From DATLXU01 sp035575515 (GTDB lineage: Bacteria > Acidobacteriota > Blastocatellia > UBA7656): a stretch of DNA of 64,000 bases. Shown here piece after piece: positions 33,498-41,627 of the stretch. Under the pieces are notes generated by a model. The model was not told the DNA's origin and did not search any database. It saw only the letters and a list, made by a program, of their open reading frames with translations. A program made the position numbers and the translations under genes. Location: the NCBI GenBank assembly GCA_035575515.1, contig DATLXU010000067.1, positions 1-64,000 on the forward strand. Direction: 5' to 3'. Within the stretch, counting starts at the first letter, position 1, and each line of letters opens with the position of its first letter.

Positions 33498-34574
33498 ATG
33501 GCAGACGAAACTAAAGATAAATCAACGAGCGAGACGGAGAACAAATCGCGCGATGTTGAGCAAACGGAATCAGCTCAACCAAACAAATCATCTAGCGATG
33601 CGGATAAAGCTCAAGAAATCGCATCTCGCGCCGATTCAAATGAAACAATAGGGGCCGATGTGCCTGAAAAAGCGAAGCCGCTTCCGCCCGAAGCCGGTTC
33701 GGTTTCGCCCGCCGATGAGATTGAGTCGAAAGCCAAAGTCTCGCTGCCTCCTGAAGAAAAGCTCAAGACCGAAGCGAAGGACGAAGCCGCGCTGCCCGGC
33801 GTTGAAAAGCCTTCGCTGACTCCGACAGTCGAGGGCGCGTCGGAAAAGGGCGAGCCTGCGGCCCCTGAGAAAGTTGAGCCAAGTGCGCCCGAAGCGGGCG
33901 CGCCAGCGCCGAAACCAACGCCGCCGCGAGCGCCCGCTGCCGGAAAGCCCGCTCCCCCGAAAGCGGCTCCCGCTGCCGGTCACAAGCCAGCCGCCCCGCC
34001 GCGCAAAGGGCCGGAGATTACGACCGAAATCACAGGCGACCCGTTTATTGATAGAATCAAGCAGCGCTTCGGTGACGCTATCACGGAAGCAGTCGCGACG
34101 CTCGGCCAGCAGATTCTTCGCGTGAAGAAAGACGCTTACCTTGAGCTTTGCCGCTACTTGCGCGATGACGAAGAGTTCCCTTTCGATATGTGCACGGACC
34201 TGACGGCGATTCACTGGCCCGAGCGCGCGGGACAGGAGTTCGATGTTGTCTTGTTGCTTTATTCAGTGGCGAAGAATCGTCGCCTGCGCGTCAAGGTCGG
34301 GCTTGCAGACGGCGATGCGTGTCCGAGCGTCACTTCAATATGGGAAGGCGCGAACTGGATGGAGCGCGAAGTCTTCGACATGTTCGGCGTTAAATTCGAC
34401 GGCCATCCTGACCTGCGGCGGATACTGCTGCCGGAGGACTGGCCCGGCCATCCGCTTCGCAAAGAGTATCCGATTGAGTATCGCGACAACGAATGGACAG
34501 ACAAGCACCTTGAGTACCGCGAGATTGATTACGACACGAGCTTGATTGATGTGAAGTACGCGGAACGGAGATAG
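33498..34574 (+). CDS. nuoC: NADH-quinone oxidoreductase subunit C, with long N-terminal extension
   Basis: 358 residues from ATG 33498. The first ~180 residues are low-complexity and rich in Pro, Ala, Glu and Lys (PPEAGSVSPADE, KPTPPRAPAAGKPAPPK), a disordered extension not part of ordinary NuoC. The real domain starts at DPFIDRIKQRFGDAI and carries CTDLTAIHWPERAGQEFDVVLLLY, EGANWMEREVFDMFGVKFDGHPDLRRILLPEDWPGHPLRKEYP, the family signature. NuoC belongs to the peripheral arm of complex I. The upstream subunits A and B are not in front of it. nuoD follows after a repeat. Confidence 0.92.
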   Translation: MADETKDKSTSETENKSRDVEQTESAQPNKSSSDADKAQEIASRADSNETIGADVPEKAKPLPPEAGSVSPADEIESKAKVSLPPEEKLKTEAKDEAALPGVEKPSLTPTVEGASEKGEPAAPEKVEPSAPEAGAPAPKPTPPRAPAAGKPAPPKAAPAAGHKPAAPPRKGPEITTEITGDPFIDRIKQRFGDAITEAVATLGQQILRVKKDAYLELCRYLRDDEEFPFDMCTDLTAIHWPERAGQEFDVVLLLYSVAKNRRLRVKVGLADGDACPSVTSIWEGANWMEREVFDMFGVKFDGHPDLRRILLPEDWPGHPLRKEYPIEYRDNEWTDKHLEYREIDYDTSLIDVKYAERR

Positions 34575-34662
34575 TGGTCAGAAGTCAGAGGTCAGGGAAC
34601 AGGGATAGAAAGCAGAAGAATCTGTTTTACCCTGACCCCTGACCCCCTGACCCCCGACCCCT
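34574..34662. repeat. Heptamer array with inverted arms, between nuoC and nuoD
   Basis: Left arm GGTCAGA, AGTCAGA, GGTCAGG; right arm TGACCCC, TGACCCC, TGACCCC, CGACCCC. It directly precedes the start region of nuoD. Confidence 0.8.
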
Positions 34663-34671
34663 GTGAGGAAT

Positions 34672-35805
34672 ATGCAAGAGCAGGGATTGACGAAGCCGCA
34701 AGAAACCCTCTTCGATGCCGAAGAGATGATTCTCAACATGGGTCCGCAGCATCCTTCTACTCACGGAGTGCTGCGCGTTATCCTCAAGCTCGACGGCGAA
34801 ACCGTCCGTGACCTCGACTGCGACATCGGTTATCTCCATCGCGGCGTTGAGAAGATCGCTGAAAACGACACCTATGCAATGATAACGCCTTACTGGGACC
34901 GACTAGATTACGTCGCCGCAGTCTCGAACGATCTCTGCTACGTCGAAGCCGTCGAAAAACTCCTTCAGGTCGAAGTTCCCAAGCGAGCCGAATACCTGCG
35001 CGTCATCCTCACAGAGCTTCAGCGCATTGCGTCGCACCTGCTCTGGTTGGGCACGCACGCGATGGACATAGGCGCGGTCACGGTTCTGCTTTATTGCTTC
35101 CGCGAGCGCGAAGAGATTCTGAAAATCTTCGAGGACTTCATAGGTGCGCGGCTCACGGCTCATGCGTTCCGTATCGGAGGACTCTGGTGGGACGCTTACC
35201 CTGAGTTTGAAACTCGCGTGCGCGAATTCTTGAAGATACTTCCGGGCCGCATAGAGGAGTACGAAACGCTTCTGAACGCGAACCGCATCTGGCTGCAACG
35301 CACGGTCGGCATCGGCATCATCACCGCAGAAGACGCAATCAACATGAGCCTTACGGGACCGTGCCTGCGCGGGTCGGGCGTGAAGTATGACGTGCGCAAA
35401 GCGACGCCTTATTCGGCTTATTCCGATTTTAATTTCGAGATACCGATAGGCGAAAACGGCGACACGTATGACCGCTACCTTGTGCGCATGGAAGAGATTA
35501 AACAGTCGGCAATCATAATCGAGCAGGCGCTGGACGGATTGCCGGAAGGGCCTGTGATGGCGAAGGTGCCGAAGATAATCAAGCCGCCCGTAGGCGAAGT
35601 CTATCATTCGATAGAAGGGCCGAAGGGCGAGCTTGGCGCTTATCTTGTGAGCGACGGCACGGGCAAGCCTTATCGAATGCGCATCCGTCCGCCGTCATAC
35701 ATCAACCTGCAATCGCTCAAGAAGATGTCTGTCGGCCATCTCGTTGCAGACGTTGTCGCAATCATCGGCACGATTGACATCGTGCTGGGCGAAGTTGATA
35801 GATAG
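34672..35805 (+). CDS. nuoD: NADH-quinone oxidoreductase subunit D
   Basis: 377 residues from ATG 34672 (GTG 34663 is also in frame). The 49-kDa subunit shapes the quinone-binding site with NuoB. Motifs: NMGPQHPSTHGVLRVILKLDGE (His and quinone contact), IGYLHRGVEKIAE, YWDRLDYVAA, HLLWLGTHAMDIGA, TGPCLRGSGVKYDVRKATPY, and the end CDR-equivalent MSVGHLVADVVAIIGTIDIVLGEVDR. Length is normal. Fourth-position order C-D-H-I follows. Confidence 0.95.
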   Translation: MQEQGLTKPQETLFDAEEMILNMGPQHPSTHGVLRVILKLDGETVRDLDCDIGYLHRGVEKIAENDTYAMITPYWDRLDYVAAVSNDLCYVEAVEKLLQVEVPKRAEYLRVILTELQRIASHLLWLGTHAMDIGAVTVLLYCFREREEILKIFEDFIGARLTAHAFRIGGLWWDAYPEFETRVREFLKILPGRIEEYETLLNANRIWLQRTVGIGIITAEDAINMSLTGPCLRGSGVKYDVRKATPYSAYSDFNFEIPIGENGDTYDRYLVRMEEIKQSAIIIEQALDGLPEGPVMAKVPKIIKPPVGEVYHSIEGPKGELGAYLVSDGTGKPYRMRIRPPSYINLQSLKKMSVGHLVADVVAIIGTIDIVLGEVDR

Positions 35806-35827
35806 CTGAACGCTTTGAATTAACGCC

Positions 35828-37183
35828 ATGCAATCTTTTCTAGCAATCCTGATGATAGTCGCGCCCGACTGGGTTCGGCGCTTAACGGGCGAACGACAGC
35901 CCAACGTCTTCTGGTCAGAATACATCGTCTGGCCGATCATTCAAATCATCATCGTGCTGTTCATCGTGCTGACGATTGTCGCCTACCTCGTTTACATGGA
36001 GCGCAAAGTTTCGGCCTTCATGCAGGCGCGGCTCGGTCCCATGCGCGTCGGCCCGTGGGGACTCTTGCAGCCTGCAGCCGACGGATTGAAGCTGCTTCTC
36101 AAAGAAGACATCATCCCGCTGAAAGCCGACCGCGCTGTCTTTATGATCGCACCCATCATCTGCGTGGCTGCCGCGCTCGTCGTTCTGTCAGTTATCCCGT
36201 GGGGCGCGGCGTGGGCGACGATTGCAAACATCAACATCGGATTATTATTCATCCTCGCCGTCTCGTCGGTAGGCGTGCTGGGACTCGTGCTCGCGGGTTG
36301 GGCGTCAAACTCGAAATACTCTTTGCTCGGCGCGCTGCGCTCGTCGGCACAGATGGTGAGCTACGAAGTCGGCATGGGACTTTCGATAATCGGCGCGCTG
36401 ATGTTCGCGCGAACGCTTTCGATGTCAGGCATAGTTGACGCGCAGCAGGCCGACGGCATCTGGTACGTCTTCTTTCAACCGCTCGGCTTCTTGATTTACC
36501 TTACGAGCGCGCTCGGTGAAACCAACCGCGCGCCGTTCGATCTGCCCGAAGCCGAATCCGAACTCGTCGCCGGTTATCACACTGAATACTCAGGCTTTCG
36601 CTGGGCGCTGTTTTTCATGGCTGAGTATTCGGCGATGATAGTGACTGCGGCGGTCGCGGTGACGCTCTTTTTAGGCGGCTGGCATTTTCCGGGACTCGAT
36701 TGGATAAGAACAAACGCGGGCGAAACGCTCTTTGTGCTTCTGAGCGTCTTCGTTTTCGCCGCGAAGGTCTTCGCTCTCATTTATGCTTACATGTGGTTCC
36801 GCTGGACGTGGCCGCGCTATCGCTACGACCAGTTGATGGAGCTTGGCTGGAAATGGATGATACCGGCGGGGCTTGCTAATATAGTATTAACGGGCGTCTG
36901 GTACGTCCTGGCTCTGCCGAAATCGCAGGGCGGCTTGCTCGACCTGATGCATCAGGAGAGCGGGCGGCTCGTGCCGAACAAGTATGCGGGCATCATCTAC
37001 TTCATCGTCACCGGCGCGCTTGTTACCGTCCCGATAGTCTGGGGAGTGCTTGCGGCGATCAATCGCCGGTCGCGCGACTTCAACCTGCACGAGCAGCGCC
37101 AGCTTCAAATTCAACTCCGCCGCGAGCGATTGGAAAAGATGCTTCAGGAGCGCGCAGAGCCGCAGACGGCACAGCAGAGTTAG
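35828..37183 (+). CDS. nuoH: NADH-quinone oxidoreductase subunit H
   Basis: 451 residues, about 100 longer than E. coli NuoH. It has about eight membrane helices. Motifs: YMERKVSAFMQARLGPMRVGPWGLLQPAADGLKLLLKEDI, SSAQMVSYEVGMGLSIIGALM, ALGETNRAPFDLPEAESELVAGYHTEYSGFRWALFFMAEY, PRYRYDQLMELGWKWMIP. It forms the membrane end of the quinone channel. The extra length is a C-terminal part with one more helix (IIYFIVTGALVTVPIVWGVLA) and a charged tail (LQIQLRRERLEKMLQERAEPQ). Confidence 0.94.
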   Translation: MQSFLAILMIVAPDWVRRLTGERQPNVFWSEYIVWPIIQIIIVLFIVLTIVAYLVYMERKVSAFMQARLGPMRVGPWGLLQPAADGLKLLLKEDIIPLKADRAVFMIAPIICVAAALVVLSVIPWGAAWATIANINIGLLFILAVSSVGVLGLVLAGWASNSKYSLLGALRSSAQMVSYEVGMGLSIIGALMFARTLSMSGIVDAQQADGIWYVFFQPLGFLIYLTSALGETNRAPFDLPEAESELVAGYHTEYSGFRWALFFMAEYSAMIVTAAVAVTLFLGGWHFPGLDWIRTNAGETLFVLLSVFVFAAKVFALIYAYMWFRWTWPRYRYDQLMELGWKWMIPAGLANIVLTGVWYVLALPKSQGGLLDLMHQESGRLVPNKYAGIIYFIVTGALVTVPIVWGVLAAINRRSRDFNLHEQRQLQIQLRRERLEKMLQERAEPQTAQQS

Positions 37184-37190
37184 CAATTAT

Positions 37191-37223
37191 TCGATTTGAG
37201 ATTTAAGATTTAAAATCTCAAGA
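37191..37223. repeat. Heptamer array, between nuoH and nuoI
   Basis: Units GATTTGA, GATTTAA, GATTTAA, then the inverse AATCTCA. A compact array close to the nuoI start (37234). Confidence 0.7.
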
Positions 37224-37233
37224 CAGGTGATTT

Positions 37234-37779
37234 ATGCCAGCAGTAACAACGCCAGCAAAGAAGCGAACCATCGGGCAGATAATCAGGCGACTCTTGTTGC
37301 TCGATCTGTTCAAAGGTCTCGCCGTAACGTTCAAGTATAACGCTCGCGCATTTGTTGAGCCGCGCGACGGCGGTAATCCCAATCAGGCGATTTACACCGA
37401 GCAGTACCCGCTTGAGCCTGCGCGAGTCTCGGAAAGATTTCGCGGCGCGCCGCGACTCAATCTCGACCCTGAAACGGGCGGCACGCTCTGCATCGCGTGC
37501 GACCTGTGCGCGCTGGCCTGCCCGGTTGATTGCATCGAAGTCGGCTCGATCCGCCGCGAAGTGCGCGACGGCGACAAGGTGAACAAGAAGAAAGTGCTGA
37601 CGACTTTCACCTTCGACACATCGCGCTGCATGTTCTGCAATCTCTGCTCGGAGGCGTGTCCGACAGATTGCCTTGAGCTTACTCAGAGTTTTGAATTAGC
37701 GGTCTATCACCGCTCAGGTTTTCGCTGGGATCGCGAGATGCTCGAAAAGGGCATCAATTACGTTCGCTATACACGCTAG
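37234..37779 (+). CDS. nuoI: NADH-quinone oxidoreductase subunit I
   Basis: 181 residues. Two 4Fe-4S motifs: CIACDLCALACPVDC and CMFCNLCSEACPTDC. These hold clusters N6a and N6b that pass electrons toward NuoB. Between them is an insert (RREVRDGDKVNKKKVLTTFTFDTSR). N-terminal GLAVTFKYNARAFVEPRDGGNPNQ fits the family. The start ATG 37234 is preceded by AGGTGA. Confidence 0.94.
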   Translation: MPAVTTPAKKRTIGQIIRRLLLLDLFKGLAVTFKYNARAFVEPRDGGNPNQAIYTEQYPLEPARVSERFRGAPRLNLDPETGGTLCIACDLCALACPVDCIEVGSIRREVRDGDKVNKKKVLTTFTFDTSRCMFCNLCSEACPTDCLELTQSFELAVYHRSGFRWDREMLEKGINYVRYTR

Positions 37780-37889
37780 GAGCTAGGGGCCAGGGGGCTA
37801 GGGGCTGGGAGTCAGTGGATTTGAGATTTGAGATTTCAAATTTGAAATTCATCCGACCCTGACCCCCGGCCCCCAACCCCTGACCCCGT
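37775..37889. repeat. Composite heptamer array with inverted arms, between nuoI and nuoJ
   Basis: Outer arms of GC-rich units (GCTAGGA, GCTAGGG, GCTGGGA; TGACCCC, GGCCCCC, AACCCC) enclose AT-rich units (GATTTGA twice, GATTTCA, AATTTGA, AATTCAT). The whole folds as one long hairpin. Two unit families nest in one element. Confidence 0.85.
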
Positions 37890-37900
37890 GCCGGAGGCAC

Positions 37901-38497
37901 ATGCAACTACACGGGTGGGAAGCAATCCTGTTTTACGCGCTAGCCATCATGACTTTGTTCATGGCGGTCTTCGTCGTGACGGCGCGCGTTGCGGTTCACT
38001 CGGCGCTCTTTTTGATCTCGACGCTTGTCAACGTCGCGCTGCTGTTCATATTGCTGCGCGCCGAGTTCGTTGCGGGCGTTCAGATACTCGTTTACGTCGG
38101 CGGCGTGATGGTGCTGTTTTTATTTGTCATCATGCTCGTTCAGACTCGCGCCGAAGAGGAAGCGCGCGTGCGGCTCTACACGGGTCAGACGTGGCCTGCG
38201 GTGATAATCGCGCTGCTGCTTGCCGTCGCGTTTTATTTTGCGATGAACCCTGCGCAATCGGCTTTTCGCCCGGCTGAAGTCGCAGCAGCAACCGCCACTC
38301 AAGCGCCGCCTGAAACGGGCGAGCGCGTTCAAGCGGGCGCGGGCCAGAACATCTCCAGAGACACGCAGACCGTCGGCCACGCGCTCTACACCGACGCGGC
38401 TCTGCCTTTTGAAGTCGCGTCCTTGCTGCTGCTCGTTGCAATGATAGGCGCGGTGCTGTTGGCGCGCGGAACGAAGCAAGAGAAATATTATGAGTAA
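37901..38497 (+). CDS. nuoJ: NADH-quinone oxidoreductase subunit J
   Basis: 198 residues, about five membrane helices. Motifs: MTLFMAVFVVTARVAVHSALFLISTLVNVALLFILLRAEFVAGVQILVYVGGVMVLFLFVIMLVQTR, characteristic of NuoJ. A linker of ~50 Ala/Gln/Thr-rich residues (QAPPETGERVQAGAGQN) precedes the last helix (LPFEVASLLLLVAMIGAVLLARG). It forms part of the proton-pumping membrane arm. Confidence 0.9.
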   Translation: MQLHGWEAILFYALAIMTLFMAVFVVTARVAVHSALFLISTLVNVALLFILLRAEFVAGVQILVYVGGVMVLFLFVIMLVQTRAEEEARVRLYTGQTWPAVIIALLLAVAFYFAMNPAQSAFRPAEVAAATATQAPPETGERVQAGAGQNISRDTQTVGHALYTDAALPFEVASLLLLVAMIGAVLLARGTKQEKYYE

Positions 38498-38514
38498 TAA
38501 CTGAGGGGGACGTT

Positions 38515-38958
38515 GTGAATAGCTTACTGATGGGCGCATTAGCCTACGCCGCTCCGCTGCTCTTGCAGGCCCAGCAGCAACAATCGGCCCTGAAACGATT
38601 CGAGCCTACGCTCATCAACTTTTTGATGTTGAGCTTTCTGCTTTTCGTCGTCGGCGTAGCGGGCGTGCTGTCGCGACGCAACATCATCATCATCTTCATG
38701 TCAATCGAGCTGATACTGAACGCGGTCAATCTGAACCTGATTGCGTTCTCGCGCTACTTGCAACTCAACGAGCAGTCGCTCAACGCTCAGTTTCAAGCTT
38801 CAGGCGTCACGGTGAACCCGCTGGCCGGGCCTGTCTTTACTGTCTTCATAATCGTCGTCGCAGCAGCAGAAGCAGCCGTAGGTCTTGGCATCGTCATAGC
38901 AATGTTCCGCAATCGCGAAACGGTCGCGATTGACGAGATTGATATGTTGAAGTGGTAA
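38515..38958 (+). CDS. nuoK: NADH-quinone oxidoreductase subunit K
   Basis: 147 residues from GTG 38515, with GAGGGGG six bases upstream. The core is FLMLSFLLFVVGVAGVLSRRNIIIIFMSIELILNAVNLNLIAFSRYL, with the conserved Glu of the E-K-E channel, followed by GPVFTVFIIVVAAAEAAVGLGIVIAMFRNRETVAIDEIDMLKW. The N-terminal ~38 residues (MGALAYAAPLLLQAQQQQSALKR) extend beyond the usual ~100-residue NuoK. Confidence 0.92.
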   Translation: MNSLLMGALAYAAPLLLQAQQQQSALKRFEPTLINFLMLSFLLFVVGVAGVLSRRNIIIIFMSIELILNAVNLNLIAFSRYLQLNEQSLNAQFQASGVTVNPLAGPVFTVFIIVVAAAEAAVGLGIVIAMFRNRETVAIDEIDMLKW

Positions 38959-39050
38959 TCATTTGTCATTGGTCATTTGTCCCTTGTCCTTTGTTTATTC
39001 TTTAAGGACAAGCGAGCAAATGACCAATGACAAGTGACCAATGACAAATT
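38959..39050. repeat. Heptamer array with inverted arms, between nuoK and nuoL
   Basis: Left arm CATTTGT, CATTGGT, CATTTGT, CCCTTGT, CCTTTGT; right arm AGGACAA, then CAAATGA, CCAATGA, CAAGTGA. The unit TTGGTCA is the same as a heptamer described for cyanobacterial STRR2. The right arm runs up to the nuoL start. Confidence 0.85.
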
Positions 39051-39051
39051 T

Positions 39052-41469
39052 ATGTTAAAACTCGTCTGGCTCATTCCGGTCTTTCCGCTTCTCGGCTTTC
39101 TAGTCAATTTTATTCTCGGTCGCAGCCTGAGGCTGTCGGAGCGCGCAGTTTCAATCATCGGATGCGGCGTGATACTCGCCTCGCTCCTGCTCACGCTCGG
39201 AGCCTTTTACGATTATGCTGCGAACTACGCGCCTGCGAACAACCACAAGCCATACATCTCAACTCAGTTCACGTGGCTGCCCGGCGGCAAAGCGCACAAG
39301 ACGCTTGTGCCGGAGACAGCCGAGCATGCACAGGCTGGCGAACGCGGCGAGTCAGACCATAACAAATCAGCAGGCTCGCGGCTCTCGGATTTCAACATCA
39401 CATGGAGTTATCAAATAGACCCGCTCTCGCTCGTGATGATGTTCATTGTCACGTTCGTGGGCTTCTGGATTCACGTCTTCGCCACCGGCTACATGCACGG
39501 CGACACGGGCTTCTATCGCTTCTTCGCTTACCTCAACCTGTTCATGTTCATGATGCTGTTGCTCGTGATGGCGTCGAACTTCATGGTCATGTTCATCGGG
39601 TGGGAGGGCGTGGGCCTGTGCTCGTACCTGCTCATCGGTTATTACTTCGACAGGCAGGAAGCTGGCGACGCATCAAAGAAAGCATTTGTCGTCAACCGTA
39701 TTGGCGACGCCGGAATGGTCCTGGCCATATCGGGCATCTTCGCAGCGTTCGGAACACTTGAATTCAGCGAAGTCGCGCAGGCCGTCAGTTCCATTGGAGT
39801 CGAACAACTCTGGCAGTTCGGATTGATGTCGTGGCTTGCGTTAGGACTCTTCATCGGCGCGACGGGCAAGAGCGCGCAGATACCGCTCTACATCTGGCTG
39901 CCCGACGCGATGGCCGGCCCGACTCCCGTTTCGGCTCTGATTCACGCGGCGACGATGGTGACGGCGGGCGTCTTTATGGTCGTGCGGACGAACTTCATCT
40001 TTCAACGCTCGGTCACGATGATGATGATAGTTGCGCTCGTCGGACTTCTCACCGCATTCATCGCTGCGACCATCGGCATCACACAGACGGACATCAAGAA
40101 GGTTCTCGCTTATTCGACCGTCTCGCAACTTGGCTATATGTTTTTGGCTTGCGGCGTGGGCGCGTTCGTCGCCGGAATCTTTCACGTATTCACTCACGCA
40201 TTCTTCAAAGCCCTTCTCTTTTTAGGCTCAGGCTCGGTCATTCACGCGATGCACCATGAACAGGAGATGCCGCGAATGGGCGGCTTGGCGAAATATCTGC
40301 CGACGACTTATAAGGCGATGATGATGGGATGGCTTGCCATCTGCGGCATCATCCCGTTTGCGGGCTTCTGGTCGAAAGACGAGATACTGTGGAAGACCTT
40401 TGACACTCAAATCTTCGGTGGCGGAAAGCTGCTGTGGTTTTTCGGATTCGTCACAGCCGGAATGACTGCGTTTTACATGACTCGATTGATGGGGCTGACC
40501 TTCTGGGGCGAAGAGCGATTTCGCAAAGTTCACGCCGGAGGCGAAGCCGACGAAGCGCACGCAGCGGCGCACGATAAAGAACTCAAGCCGCACGATGCAA
40601 TCACCGCTTCGGCAGGTGATCGGCCTCATCACGCGCCCGGCGAGCACGTAGGCGCGCACGACGCAACTGACCGACTGAATGCTCACGGCATCGCTCACGC
40701 GCATTACGAGCCGCACGAATCGCCGCGCAACATGACATTGCCGTTGGTCGTGCTCGCGTTCTTTTCAGTAGTCGCGGGACTCGTAGGCATACCGGCGGCG
40801 CTATCGGGCGGCGCGAACATAAATCTGTTCGAGCGATGGCTTGAGCCTGTCGTCCAAGAAGTGCACAGCGAACCGGCAACAGCGAACGAAGCCTCAGAAC
40901 CGGCTCCGGGAGCCGGTTCTGAGGCAGCGGCAGAAGCTGGCGGCGCGCACGGCGAAGGCTCGCATCCGGTTGATCCGATGGAGTACGTCCTGATGCTCGC
41001 TTCGCTCGGCATCGCAGCGGGCGGCATCTATCTCGGACGATTGTTCTACGTGAAGCGGCCTGACCTGCCGCGCATCTGGGCCGAAAAGCTTCGCCCGCTC
41101 TACACGCTCAGTTTCAACAAATGGTATTGGGATTGGCTGCTCGACGTGAAGGGAGTCGAGGCGGCTAAAGCCGTCAACAACGCGCTGTGGTCGGTTGACG
41201 CTGAAGTGGTTGACGGCGGCGTGAACGGCGCGGGATGGTTCGCGCGATTCTGGGCGAAGGTCACAGGTTGGTGGGACAAGTGGGTTATTGATCTTGCGGT
41301 GAACGCGACCGGATGGATAACGCGCGCAGGCTCGATCATCCTGCGCAGTTTTCAGACGGGCTTCTGGCAGAACTACGCGCTGCTGTTCGCCATCGGGCTG
41401 TTTATTCTTCTGGCTGTGTATGTGTACTCGGCTGTGCCGATTACGCTCAAAGGACTTTTCGGGAAATAG
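39052..41469 (+). CDS. nuoL: NADH-quinone oxidoreductase subunit L
   Basis: 805 residues from ATG 39052 (MLKLVWLIPVFPLLGF); the ORF reads on through the repeat from 39034, but that part is array-derived. The antiporter-like subunit has the proton-path residues in FIGWEGVGLCSYLLIGYYFDR, FIGATGKSAQIPLYIWLPDAMAGPTPVSALIHAATMVTAGVF and KKVLAYSTVSQLGYMFLACGVGAF. Longer than typical NuoL (~610-650): a His-rich loop at residues ~493-556 and a palindrome-encoded stretch at residues ~613-625, then an extra helix region. It is the distal proton pump and carries the lateral helix. Confidence 0.93.
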   Translation: MLKLVWLIPVFPLLGFLVNFILGRSLRLSERAVSIIGCGVILASLLLTLGAFYDYAANYAPANNHKPYISTQFTWLPGGKAHKTLVPETAEHAQAGERGESDHNKSAGSRLSDFNITWSYQIDPLSLVMMFIVTFVGFWIHVFATGYMHGDTGFYRFFAYLNLFMFMMLLLVMASNFMVMFIGWEGVGLCSYLLIGYYFDRQEAGDASKKAFVVNRIGDAGMVLAISGIFAAFGTLEFSEVAQAVSSIGVEQLWQFGLMSWLALGLFIGATGKSAQIPLYIWLPDAMAGPTPVSALIHAATMVTAGVFMVVRTNFIFQRSVTMMMIVALVGLLTAFIAATIGITQTDIKKVLAYSTVSQLGYMFLACGVGAFVAGIFHVFTHAFFKALLFLGSGSVIHAMHHEQEMPRMGGLAKYLPTTYKAMMMGWLAICGIIPFAGFWSKDEILWKTFDTQIFGGGKLLWFFGFVTAGMTAFYMTRLMGLTFWGEERFRKVHAGGEADEAHAAAHDKELKPHDAITASAGDRPHHAPGEHVGAHDATDRLNAHGIAHAHYEPHESPRNMTLPLVVLAFFSVVAGLVGIPAALSGGANINLFERWLEPVVQEVHSEPATANEASEPAPGAGSEAAAEAGGAHGEGSHPVDPMEYVLMLASLGIAAGGIYLGRLFYVKRPDLPRIWAEKLRPLYTLSFNKWYWDWLLDVKGVEAAKAVNNALWSVDAEVVDGGVNGAGWFARFWAKVTGWWDKWVIDLAVNATGWITRAGSIILRSFQTGFWQNYALLFAIGLFILLAVYVYSAVPITLKGLFGK
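40891..40925. repeat. Perfect 16-3-16 palindrome inside nuoL (GGCTC family)
   Basis: The 16-base arm at 40891-40906 is exactly complementary to 40910-40925, with loop CGG at 40907-40909. It is read in frame as part of a linker, with ...GCT CCG GGA GCC... encoding A-P-G-A. Confidence 0.8.
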
Positions 41470-41471
41470 AT

Positions 41472-41599
41472 TGTAGGGGGCGGGTCTCGACCCGCTGCGC
41501 GGGTTCCCCGGCCCGAATCGCGCATTAATCAAATTGGCCGATGGCAAATCTATCTCATTGCCTTCGGCAATCCGGGCAGGGACAAGCCCCGCCCCTACA
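41472..41599. repeat. Multi-hairpin repeat element between nuoL and nuoM
   Basis: Outer arms TGTAGGGG (41472-41479) and CCCCTACA (41592-41599) enclose small hairpins, GCGGGT-CTCG-ACCCGC and ATTGCC-TTC-GGCAAT. Left arm has an extra G. No coding content. Confidence 0.65.
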
Positions 41600-41627
41600 G
41601 GTCGGTTAATCAAAGGAGACTCTGGCT

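Noticed and set aside
34903..35607. Long ORFs on the minus strand opposite the nuo genes
   Set aside because: They are shadows of GC-rich codons in nuoD and others; no ribosome sites or recognisable domains.
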